From NCBI GenBank assembly GCA_021792815.1, contig JAJYTX010000028.1:1-13854 (forward strand): a DNA stretch of 13,854 nt, in the 5' to 3' direction. The notes under the pieces were generated by a model. The model saw nothing but the letters and a program-made list of their open reading frames with translations. It did no database searches and was not told the DNA's origin. The stretch comes from Pseudomonadota bacterium (GTDB taxonomy: Bacteria; Pseudomonadota; Gammaproteobacteria; Steroidobacterales; Steroidobacteraceae). Positions 1 to 6,848 of this stretch are shown here, one piece after another (the first letter of the stretch is position 1; every line of letters starts with the position of its first letter). A program made the translations under genes and the position numbers.

Positions 1-1160
1 GCGCGCACTTCTTCCCCTCCTCCAGGCCGATCGTCTCGCTGCTCGGCGCCTACGCCGGTTTCGCGATCGGCTTTGCCATGCGACCGATCGGCGGGATGGT
101 GCTCGGCCACATCGGCGATCGGCTGGGTCGGCGCGCGGTGCTCATCCTCTCGGTGCTGATGATGGGCACGGCGACCACCCTGATCGGATTGTTGCCGACC
201 TACGGCCAGATCGGCCTGTGGGCGCCGGTTCTGTTGATTGCCGTGCGGTTGTTTCAGGGGCTGTCGGTCGGCGGTGAATTCACCGGCTCGGTGTCCTACC
301 TGATCGAGACGGCGCCGGCGCGCTGGCGCGGGCTCGCCGGCAGTTTCGCCAACATCGGCTCGGAGGGCGGCTACATCCTCGCCTCCGCCCTCGCAGCCGC
401 CACCGTCATTGCCCTCGACCGGCAGGCCGGCTTCGCCTGGATCTGGCGATTGCCGTTCCTCGCCGGCGGCCTGGTGGCCGGCCTGTCCTGGCTGCTGCTC
501 AGACGCCTGGGCCGCGCCGGCTACGAGCCGGATCACAGCCACGAGGCACCGCCCGAACTGCCGTTGAAGCAAGCCCTGACGGGGGCCCCGCGAACGATGA
601 TCCTGGCGACGGTCTTCACCTGGGGTTACGGTGTGCTCAACTATCTGACCCTGGTCTTCCTGCCGACCTTCGCCAGCCGGTTCGGCGGCATCGACGCCGG
701 CACGGCGTTGAGCATCAACTCAGTGTTGCAATTGCTCGGGCTGGCACTCATCCCGATCTCCGGCTGGCTGACCGACCGGTTCATCCGGCGGCGGATGCTG
801 CTGCTGATCGTGTTCGCCCTGGTGTGCGTGAGCGCCGCCGCGCTGTTCGGGATGGCCGGAGGCACCGTGGCGCGTTTCGCCGTGGCACAGGGTGGACTGA
901 TCGGGCTGCTGTTCCTCGTCGAGGGCACGGCGCCGGCCATGCTGGCCGAGCAGTTCTCGTCGCGCTACCGGGTGTCCGGCTATTCGGTGGCGTTCAACAT
1001 CGGACTCGGCTTCGGCGGCGGCACCGCGCCGCTGATCGCCACGGCGCTCACCGGTCCCCTGGGCAGGCTCGCCGGCGCCGGTTACCTGGCGGCCTGCGCG
1101 CTGCTGTCGTTCGGCGCGCTGTATCTGATGAGCGACCGCAGCCGCGAGCCGCTCTGCTAG
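1..1160 (+). CDS. MFS transporter, metabolite:H+ symporter (ProP/KgtP/ShiA-like) group, 5' truncated
   Basis: Inner-membrane secondary transporter. The start lies before the window. The frame is open from base 3 and reads AHFFPSSRPIVSLLGAYAGF, which matches the region ahead of TM2 in metabolite:H+ symporters, so the methionine at 78 (MRPIGGMVLGH) is internal. Visible marks are the MFS loop 2-3 signature GHIGDRLGRR, the group-typical stretch RLFQGLSVGGEFTGSVSYL followed by ETAPARWRG, and a second-half loop GWLTDRFIRRR. About 385 residues are present, so only about 40-50 N-terminal residues are missing. Members of this group carry proline/betaine, 2-oxoglutarate, shikimate or citrate. The substrate cannot be read from the sequence. 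The downstream corrinoid demethylation operon makes a methylated compound such as a betaine conceivable, but that is only an inference from context. Confidence 0.9.
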   Translation, partial: AHFFPSSRPIVSLLGAYAGFAIGFAMRPIGGMVLGHIGDRLGRRAVLILSVLMMGTATTLIGLLPTYGQIGLWAPVLLIAVRLFQGLSVGGEFTGSVSYLIETAPARWRGLAGSFANIGSEGGYILASALAAATVIALDRQAGFAWIWRLPFLAGGLVAGLSWLLLRRLGRAGYEPDHSHEAPPELPLKQALTGAPRTMILATVFTWGYGVLNYLTLVFLPTFASRFGGIDAGTALSINSVLQLLGLALIPISGWLTDRFIRRRMLLLIVFALVCVSAAALFGMAGGTVARFAVAQGGLIGLLFLVEGTAPAMLAEQFSSRYRVSGYSVAFNIGLGFGGGTAPLIATALTGPLGRLAGAGYLAACALLSFGALYLMSDRSREPLC

Positions 1161-1298
1161 CGCCGGACGGCGGGGCAACGCGGCGTACGAATCCGGCCCG
1201 ACGCCGTGGTAACATGCGGCCGACCCGCTCGGCAGCGAGCGTTGGCCTGTTCCTTTGCGGCGTACTCCCGCGCCGCATGCCTGCGACGAGTCACCAGC

Positions 1299-2648
1299 GT
1301 GAGTTCCCCGCACGAAGGCCGCGACCTTCGCCCCACCTCGAGTACGATTTCGGCGACCTGGCAGCTGCTGCTCGGCGTAGGCATTCTCATGCTCGGCGCC
1401 GGCCTGCAGAGCACCGAGATCAGCCTTCGAGCGACGATCGAGGGGTTTGCCGCGCCGGTCACCGGCATAGTGATGTCGTGCTACTACGTCGGCTACCTGT
1501 TCGGGACGGCGGCGGCGCCGCATCTAGTGCGGCGGGTCGGGCACATCCGGGTGTTTGCCGCCATGGCGGCGGTCGCCTCGGCGGCCATCCTGGTGCAGGG
1601 CATCTTCGTGCATCCGCTCTCCTGGGCGGTGCTGCGCGGTGTCTCGGGGCTGAGCTTCGCGGGCCTGTATGTCGTGATCGAAAGCTGGCTCAACGAATGC
1701 GCGACCCGGGAAACCCGCGGCCGGCTGTTCGCCCTGTACATGGTGGTGCTCTATGTCGGCCTCGGCGCCGCGCAGTTCCTGCTGATTCCGGCCGACCCGC
1801 GCACGGCGACACCCTTCATGCTCGCCGGGGCATTCATCTCGCTCGCCATGGTGCCGATCCTGATCGCCGCACAGCGGGTACCCCAGATCGCATTGCCGCG
1901 CAAGGTGAGCTACCGGGAGCTCTATCGGGACTCGCCGCTCGGGGTCGTGGCGGTGACGGTCGCCGGCATGGTGACCTCGAGCGTGTATTCCATGGGGCCG
2001 GTCTACGCGCACCTCTCCGGCCTCGGCACCTCGCGGGTCGCCTCCTTCATGGGGGTGAGCGTGCTCGCCGCCGTCCTCGGCCAATACCCGGTCGGCCGAC
2101 TGTCCGACCGCATGGACCGGCGCACGGTGATCGCCGGTGTGTGCTTCGTCGCGGCAGTCTGTGCAGCGGTCCTGGCGGCGTTTCCTCACCTGCCCCCGAT
2201 TGTCTTCTTCGGCTTGACCGCCATGTTCAGCGTCATGGCCTTCACGATCTACTCGCTCGGCGTGTCGCACGTGAACGATCAGCTGGAACCGCCCCAGATG
2301 GTCGCCGCGAGCGGCGCGCTGCTGCGTCTGAATGGCCTGGGCGCTGCCGTGAGCCCCGTGCTGCTCGGAAGCCTCATCGCCACCTTTGGTCCGCGGTCCT
2401 ATTTCGCGACGCTCGCCTCGCTCACGATCCTGCTCAGCGCCTTCAACCTGTGGCGTAAGCGGCGCCGGGAGTCCGTTCCGACCGAGCTCAAGAGCCGGTT
2501 CATCGCCGCCGGTCCGCAGGGACCGGCACCACGGATCGCCACCAGTTCACTGGGCCTGCCGAGCATCGCCACGCCGCCGGAAAACTCCCGCGCCGCCGCA
2601 CCGCGGTCCGAACCGGCCAGTCGCCCCACGGGCGATGCGAGGCAGTGA
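1299..2648 (+). CDS. MFS transporter, YcaD-like
   Basis: Predicted 12-TM inner-membrane transporter of 449 residues from the GTG at 1299. The frame stays open up to a GTG at 1206, but the extra 31 residues are rich in Arg and Cys, look non-coding, and have no Shine-Dalgarno, so I prefer 1299. TM1 begins near residue 22 (WQLLLGVGILMLGAGLQST). The pattern STEISLRATIEGF, the TM2-3 segment with HLVRRVGHIR in place of a canonical motif A, and the stretch VIESWLNECATRETRGR are typical of the YcaD-like MFS group. A second-half loop reads GRLSDRMDRR. After the last helix (ending near LLSAFNLW) comes a long, low-complexity, Pro/Ala/Ser/Arg-rich cytoplasmic tail of about 65 residues, longer than usual for the group. 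The substrate is unknown. The gene lies 138 bp after the preceding transporter and 121 bp before the corrinoid operon, so co-transcription is possible but not shown. Confidence 0.88.
   Translation: MSSPHEGRDLRPTSSTISATWQLLLGVGILMLGAGLQSTEISLRATIEGFAAPVTGIVMSCYYVGYLFGTAAAPHLVRRVGHIRVFAAMAAVASAAILVQGIFVHPLSWAVLRGVSGLSFAGLYVVIESWLNECATRETRGRLFALYMVVLYVGLGAAQFLLIPADPRTATPFMLAGAFISLAMVPILIAAQRVPQIALPRKVSYRELYRDSPLGVVAVTVAGMVTSSVYSMGPVYAHLSGLGTSRVASFMGVSVLAAVLGQYPVGRLSDRMDRRTVIAGVCFVAAVCAAVLAAFPHLPPIVFFGLTAMFSVMAFTIYSLGVSHVNDQLEPPQMVAASGALLRLNGLGAAVSPVLLGSLIATFGPRSYFATLASLTILLSAFNLWRKRRRESVPTELKSRFIAAGPQGPAPRIATSSLGLPSIATPPENSRAAAPRSEPASRPTGDARQ
2508..2527. repeat. Perfect 8-bp inverted repeat (hairpin) inside the MFS tail
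   Basis: GCCGGTCC, loop GCAG, then GGACCGGC. It lies in the low-complexity 3' tail of the YcaD-like gene, about 120 bp before its stop. There is no T-tract, so it is not a classical terminator. It may be chance in GC-rich DNA. Confidence 0.4.
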
Positions 2649-2769
2649 TCATGGCGCCCGACCTGGATCGACCGAATGTCGTCTATGGGCACGTGGCAGT
2701 CGCAATTCCACCAGCTTTCCCGCCCCTCTCCGTTACGCTTCCCACCGCAAGGTCTTATGGGGAACCAGC

Positions 2770-3471
2770 ATGACAGACCAGAGCGAGTTCAACCTGCGTG
2801 ACCTGAACGACGCGGAACTGACCGAGCAGGTACACGACGATCTGTACAATGGATTGAAGGACGAAATCGCCGAGGCCACCCGGATCTTCCTCGATCGGGG
2901 CTGGAGCGCCGAGAAGGTGCTGAACGATGCGCTCGTGGAGGGCATGCGGATCGTCGGCATCGACTTTCGCGACGGGATCCTGTTCGTTCCCGAGGTTCTG
3001 CTGGCGGCGAACGCCATGAAGGCCGGCATGGAGATCCTGCGGCCGATTCTCGCCGAGACCGGCGCCGAGCCGATCGGCAAGGTGGTGATCGGCACGGTCA
3101 AGGGCGACATTCACGACATCGGCAAGAATCTGGTGTCGATGATGCTCGAAGGCGCCGGTTTCGAGGTGATCGACCTCGGCATCAACAATCCGGTGGAGAA
3201 GTACCTCGAGGCACTCGAGCGGCACAAGCCCGACATCCTGGGAATGTCCGCGCTCCTCACCACCACCATGCCTTACATGAAGGTGGTGATCGACAAGATG
3301 CGCGAGCTGGACATCCGCAAGGACTTCATCGTGCTGGTCGGCGGCGCGCCGCTCAACGAGGAGTTCGGCAAGGCCGTGGGCGCGGACGCGTATTGTCGCG
3401 ATGCGGCGATCGCGGTCGAGACCGCCAAGAGCCTGCTGGCCGCCCGCCGCGCCGCGCGCGTGGCCGCCTGA
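2770..3471 (+). CDS. Corrinoid (B12-binding) methyl-carrier protein
   Basis: Cytoplasmic corrinoid protein of the MtbC/MttC/MetH cobalamin-domain family, 233 residues. It would accept a methyl group from a substrate methyltransferase and hand it to the methyl-THF methyltransferase encoded downstream. Residues about 15-95 form the four-helix 'cap' domain, and residues about 100-230 the Rossmann-like B12 domain. The base-off/His-on signature is GDIHDIGKNL, with the cobalt-ligating His at residue 115 in DxHxxG (113-118). The following motifs MSALLTTTM (159-167) and VGGAPLNEEFG (190-200) line the nucleotide-tail pocket. The ATG at 2770 has a good Shine-Dalgarno, GGGGAA at 2759-2764. The reading frame extends upstream into the transporter, but that part is a shadow. 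This is the first gene of the operon. No cognate MttB-type methyltransferase lies next to it in this window. Confidence 0.95.
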   Translation: MTDQSEFNLRDLNDAELTEQVHDDLYNGLKDEIAEATRIFLDRGWSAEKVLNDALVEGMRIVGIDFRDGILFVPEVLLAANAMKAGMEILRPILAETGAEPIGKVVIGTVKGDIHDIGKNLVSMMLEGAGFEVIDLGINNPVEKYLEALERHKPDILGMSALLTTTMPYMKVVIDKMRELDIRKDFIVLVGGAPLNEEFGKAVGADAYCRDAAIAVETAKSLLAARRAARVAA

Positions 3472-3486
3472 GGCCGATGCGCCTCC

Positions 3487-4104
3487 ATGGACAGCCACGG
3501 CCGCGTGCTGATCATCGCCTGCGGAGCGCTCGCCCGCGAGATCCACGCGCTGCGCCGGGCCAACGGCTGGCCGATGGACGTCACGTGCCTCGCCCCTGAG
3601 CTGCACAACCGGCCCGAGCGCATCGCCCCGGCGGTGCGCGCCGAGATCCGCGCCCACCGCGACCGATACCGCACGATCTTCGTCGCCTACGCCGAGTGCG
3701 GCACCCTGGGGCAGCTCGATCGGGTGCTCGCCGAGGAAGGCGTCGAGCGGCTCCCCGGGGCGCACTGCTACGAGTTCTTCGCCGGTGCGCGCACCTTTGC
3801 CGAGCTCGCCGATGCCGAGCCGGGCACGTTCTACCTGACCGATTTTCTCACGCGGCATTTCGAGCGGCTGGTGATCGGCGGTCTCGGGATCGATCGGCAC
3901 CCGGAGCTGGCGCAGGAGTATTTCCGCCACTACCGCAAGATCGTGCATCTCGCCCAGGAGCCTTCGGGGGCGCTCATTGGGCAGGCGCGGCAGATTGCCT
4001 CACGGCTCGGTCTTGCCTTCGAACATCGCGTCACGGGATACGGTGGGCTCGGCAGCCGCCTCGGCGCCCTCGCCGAGCGCAAGGCACTCACGTGGCGAAC
4101 CTGA
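3487..4104 (+). CDS. DUF1638 domain protein
   Basis: 205-residue cytoplasmic protein matching DUF1638 (PF07796), a family of unknown function often found next to corrinoid methyltransferase genes. The N-terminus VLIIACGALAREI is typical, followed by YAECGTLGQLD (about 68-78) and HCYEFFAG (93-100). Four cysteines (12, 34, 71, 94) and nearby His 93 could form a metal or cluster site; this is inference from spacing. There are no signal peptide or TM segments. It starts 15 bp after the corrinoid gene and overlaps the next gene by 13 bp, so it is almost certainly co-translated with the pathway. A role in corrinoid loading, reduction or maturation would fit, but is not demonstrated by anything in the sequence. 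Confidence 0.88.
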   Translation: MDSHGRVLIIACGALAREIHALRRANGWPMDVTCLAPELHNRPERIAPAVRAEIRAHRDRYRTIFVAYAECGTLGQLDRVLAEEGVERLPGAHCYEFFAGARTFAELADAEPGTFYLTDFLTRHFERLVIGGLGIDRHPELAQEYFRHYRKIVHLAQEPSGALIGQARQIASRLGLAFEHRVTGYGGLGSRLGALAERKALTWRT

Positions 4105-4448
4105 TCGTCATCTCCTGGCGCGACATCCCCGCGCAGGTCATCGCCAAACGCGGGCGCGAAACCGCCAAGGCGCCGCTCTCCGCACGCTTCCAGGAAGCGG
4201 TGGACCGCGCCGCCATGCGTGCCGGACGCGGCACCTCGAACGCGTATCTGGCCGACTGGCAACGCAGTCCTCCGCGGCCCTGCGGAGAAGACCTTCAGGC
4301 CGAGGTGCGCGCGGAAGCGGCGCGCCTGGAATCGCTCTACAGCGACGAGCGCCTGGAAGCGCTGATCCGCACCAAGGGCCTGGAGTCCTCCCCGGCGCAA
4401 AGCGCCTCCCCGAGCGCCGCCTCAACCACCGAGCCGGACAAGCCCTGA
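4092..4448 (+). CDS. Small PF13769 'virulence factor' family protein
   Basis: 118-residue protein starting with GTG at 4092 inside the end of the DUF1638 gene (13-bp overlap). The first ~90 residues (ANLIVISWRDIPAQVIAK, then GREtAKAPLSARFQEAVDRAAMR) match the small family annotated as 'virulence factor' (PF13769), a name with no functional support here. It is rich in charged helices, has no TM or signal sequence, and ends in a Ser/Ala/Pro-rich tail. Its stop TGA overlaps the ATG of the next gene (TGATG). In many Proteobacteria the same family sits between DUF1638 and the reductase partner, so I infer an accessory role in the folate/corrinoid pathway rather than virulence. I recognised the family from memory and could not run a profile search. 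Confidence 0.8.
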   Translation: MANLIVISWRDIPAQVIAKRGRETAKAPLSARFQEAVDRAAMRAGRGTSNAYLADWQRSPPRPCGEDLQAEVRAEAARLESLYSDERLEALIRTKGLESSPAQSASPSAASTTEPDKP

Positions 4449-4906
4449 TGTACGCGGTACGACTCTGGTCGGTGCGCCACGCGCGCGCCCTGAACGCCTG
4501 GTATCGGGGCTTCGAACGCACTCTCGTGACGCTGCATCCGCTCTTCAAGCGCATCGGCTACGAGCGGCTCGAGCGCCCGGTGGCGGCCCTCGAGCGGCGG
4601 GTCAAAGGTCTGCTGTTCGACTGCAGGATGTGCGGCCAATGCATGTTGTCCTCCACCGGCATGTCCTGCCCGATGAACTGTCCCAAGCAGCTGCGCAACG
4701 GCCCCTGCGGTGGCGTGCGCGACAACGGCCACTGCGAGGTGCGCCCCGAGATGCAGTGCGTCTGGTATCAGGCGATCGCCGGCAGCGCGCATGTCGCCGG
4801 CGGCCGCGAGGCGCTCGCCCGGATCGAGCTGCCCCTCGACCGGCGGCTGCAGGGCAGATCCTCCTGGCTGCGCGTCACACGCGAGCGGTCGGGGGAAGCG
4901 GCATGA
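4448..4906 (+). CDS. MetV-like methylene-THF reductase C-terminal domain protein
   Basis: 152-residue cysteine-rich protein of the 'methylenetetrahydrofolate reductase C-terminal' family (PF12225), the family of MetV. In acetogens MetV pairs with MetF and carries metal/iron-sulfur centres. After a basic, amphipathic first 55 residues comes a compact eight-cysteine region: FDCRMCGQC (Cys 59, 62, 65), MSCPMNCPK (74, 78), GPCGGVRDNGHCEVRPEMQC (87, 96, 104). GPCGG is the family hallmark. The region 110-152 is basic and Cys-free. The start ATG overlaps the preceding stop, and its own stop overlaps the metF ATG (ATGA), so 1:1 translation with the reductase is expected. Shorter than many MetV proteins, it is probably an electron-transfer or structural subunit of the reductase. 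The metal type cannot be told from the sequence. Confidence 0.88.
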   Translation: MYAVRLWSVRHARALNAWYRGFERTLVTLHPLFKRIGYERLERPVAALERRVKGLLFDCRMCGQCMLSSTGMSCPMNCPKQLRNGPCGGVRDNGHCEVRPEMQCVWYQAIAGSAHVAGGREALARIELPLDRRLQGRSSWLRVTRERSGEAA

Positions 4907-5925
4907 TCTTCGAGGACGAGCCGGTTCCCGGCCAGCCGCTGCCGATCCTGCCCGGTCACAGCTCCCCGAGCCGCCTCGAGCGGGTGCTGCGCGCCGGTCA
5001 GTTCGCCGTGACCACCGAGCTCGCCCCGCCCGACTCGGCCGATCCGCACGAGGTCTATGAGCGCGCCAGGATCTTCGACGGCCATGTCGATGCCATCAAC
5101 GCCACCGACGGCAGCGGGGCGAACTGCCACATGTCGAGCGTTGCGGTCTGTGCGCTGCTGACGCGCCTCGGCTACGCGCTGGTGATGCAGATCTCCTGCC
5201 GCGACAAGAACCGCATCGCCATCCAGGGCGACATTCTCGGCGGCGCCGCCATGGGCGTGTGCAACATCCTGTGTCTCACCGGCGACGGAGTGCAGGCGGG
5301 CGATCACCCGCAGGCGCAGCCGGTGTTTGATCTTGACTGCATGTCGCTGCTCAGCACTGCGCGCACGCTGCGCGATGAGCAGCGGTTCCTCAGCGGCCGC
5401 AGGCTCACCCATGGCCCGCGGGTGTTCCTCGGGGCGGCATCGAACCCGTTCGCACAGCCCCTGCAATGGCGAGCCGAGCGCCTGGCGAAGAAGGTCGCCG
5501 CCGGCGCGCAGTTCATCCAGACCCAATACTGCTACGACGTGCCGCTGCTGCGGACCTTCATGTGCCGTGTGCACGATCTCGGGCTCATCGGCAAGGTCTT
5601 CATCCTCGTCGGTGTCGGGCCGCTGCGCTCGGCGAAGACCGCCGAGTGGATGCGCAGGAACGTCCCCGGCCTGCACATCCCCGATGCGGTGATCAAGCGC
5701 CTCGCCGGCGCCGAGGACCCGGCGCGCGAAGGCCGGCGGCTGTGCGTCGAGCTCATCCAGCAGATCCGCGAGGTGCCGGGCGTGAGCGGCGTGCACGTCA
5801 TGGCCCACCGCCAGGAAGAGAGTGTTCCCGAGATCATCGAGCGCTCCGGAGTGCTGTGCGGGCGCATCCCCTGGTGCCCGGGCCGCAATGCGCACCGCCC
5901 GTCACAAAGAGAAGCCGCATCATGA
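4903..5925 (+). CDS. metF: Methylenetetrahydrofolate reductase, MetF type
   Basis: 340-residue flavin TIM-barrel enzyme interconverting 5-methyl-THF and 5,10-methylene-THF. In this operon it probably runs in the oxidative direction, clearing methyl groups coming off the corrinoid. The folate-interacting Glu is in VTTELAPP (E39). The flavin-binding stretches are QISCRDKNR (96-104) and CLTGDGV (124-130, the LTGD hallmark), and QTQYCYD corresponds to the TQFFFD strand of E. coli MetF. The MetV-like partner is encoded immediately upstream with ATGA overlap, and the methyl-THF methyltransferase immediately downstream, again ATGA. The first ~25 residues are a Pro-rich extension not needed for the fold. 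The electron acceptor is unknown. The MetV partner suggests a MetVF-like complex rather than a plain NADH enzyme. Confidence 0.93.
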   Translation: MIFEDEPVPGQPLPILPGHSSPSRLERVLRAGQFAVTTELAPPDSADPHEVYERARIFDGHVDAINATDGSGANCHMSSVAVCALLTRLGYALVMQISCRDKNRIAIQGDILGGAAMGVCNILCLTGDGVQAGDHPQAQPVFDLDCMSLLSTARTLRDEQRFLSGRRLTHGPRVFLGAASNPFAQPLQWRAERLAKKVAAGAQFIQTQYCYDVPLLRTFMCRVHDLGLIGKVFILVGVGPLRSAKTAEWMRRNVPGLHIPDAVIKRLAGAEDPAREGRRLCVELIQQIREVPGVSGVHVMAHRQEESVPEIIERSGVLCGRIPWCPGRNAHRPSQREAAS

Positions 5926-6848
5926 CCGACACCATCATCAGCTCAGCCCGCCGCGAAGTCGTGATCGGCTTCGAGCGTCCCTTCGTCATGATCGGCGAGC
6001 GGATCAATCCCACCGGCCGCAAGATCCTCGCCGCCGAGATGGCCGCGGGGGATTTCTCGCGCGTCGAGGCCGATGCGCGCGCCCAGGTCGCAGCCGGCGC
6101 GCACATGCTCGATGTCAACGCCGGCATCCCGCTCGCCGATGAGCCGGCGATCCTCGCCAGGGCCGTGCAACTGGTGCAATCGGTGACCGACGTGCCGCTG
6201 TCGATCGATTCATCCATCGTGGCGGCGCTCGAGGCGGGACTCGCCGTCTACCGGGGCAAGGCGCTGGTGAACTCCGTCACCGGCGAGGAAGAGCGTCTCG
6301 AGAGCGTGTTGCCGTTGGTGAAGAAGTACGGCGCGGCGGTGGTAGCGATCTCCAACGACGAGACCGGCATCTCCGAGGATCCGGACGTGCGCTTCGAGGT
6401 GGCGAAGAAAATCGTGCACCGCGCGGCCGACCACGGCATTCCGGTGTCCGATGTGGTGGTCGATCCACTGGTGATGCCGATCGGGGCGATCAACAGGGCG
6501 GGCGTGCAGGTGATGCACCTGCTCAAGCGCCTGCGCGACGAGCTGCAGGTCAACACCACCTGCGGCGCCTCCAACATCAGCTTCGGACTGCCCGCCCGCG
6601 AGGGGATCACCGCCGCATTTCTGATCGCGGCGATCGGCGCCGGCATGACCTCGGCCATCATGAACCCGCTGCACGTCGAGATCGTGCGGGCCATCATGGG
6701 AGCGGACGTGATGATGGGACATGACCCGGACTGCGCGCGCTGGATCCGCAGATTCCGCGAGGCGCCGCCTCCGGGGGCTGCCGGGACCACGGGAGAAGGC
6801 GCAGCGCGCGGCCGGCGTGAGGGAGGTCATCGCCGCCGTGTCAGCTGA
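5922..6848 (+). CDS. Methyl-THF:corrinoid protein methyltransferase (AcsE/MtgA-like)
   Basis: 308-residue pterin-binding TIM-barrel enzyme that moves a methyl group between the corrinoid protein and tetrahydrofolate. Signatures in order: GERINPTGRK (25-34), MLDVNAG (62-68, pterin-binding Asp), LSIDSS (93-98), VNSVTGEEE (116-124), VVDPLVMPIG (179-188), GASNISFGLP (215-224) and MNPLH (247-251). These match the methyltransferase of the Wood-Ljungdahl pathway and the pterin domain of methionine synthase. After about residue 280 the protein ends in a Gly/Arg/Pro-rich basic tail, probably disordered, which overlaps the start of the next gene. The start ATG overlaps the metF stop by ATGA. Alternative: dihydropteroate synthase, rejected because the operon and motifs fit the corrinoid branch. 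Confidence 0.94.
   Translation: MTDTIISSARREVVIGFERPFVMIGERINPTGRKILAAEMAAGDFSRVEADARAQVAAGAHMLDVNAGIPLADEPAILARAVQLVQSVTDVPLSIDSSIVAALEAGLAVYRGKALVNSVTGEEERLESVLPLVKKYGAAVVAISNDETGISEDPDVRFEVAKKIVHRAADHGIPVSDVVVDPLVMPIGAINRAGVQVMHLLKRLRDELQVNTTCGASNISFGLPAREGITAAFLIAAIGAGMTSAIMNPLHVEIVRAIMGADVMMGHDPDCARWIRRFREAPPPGAAGTTGEGAARGRREGGHRRRVS
6822..6827 (+). promoter_or_regulatory. Shine-Dalgarno deciding the ASKHA gene start
   Basis: GGAGGT lies 10 bp before the GTG at 6838, within the end of the methyltransferase gene. It favours this GTG over an in-frame GTG at 6817 and the ATG at 6721. Translation from the latter would only prepend a shadow of the methyltransferase tail. Confidence 0.6.

Noticed and set aside
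824..2458. + strand open frame of over 500 codons across the two MFS genes
   Set aside because: Arg/Gly/Ala-rich, no membrane segments or motifs, out of frame with both recognised transporters.
2687..2715. Possible sigma-54 promoter (GTGGCAGTCGCAATTCCA) before the corrinoid gene
   Set aside because: The GG is present, but the GC at the -12 element is missing at the required distance.
2755..3948. Long antisense open frame of nearly 400 codons opposite the corrinoid and DUF1638 genes
   Set aside because: It is His/Asp/Arg-rich with no family resemblance and mirrors two well-recognised genes. Long antisense frames are common at this GC content.
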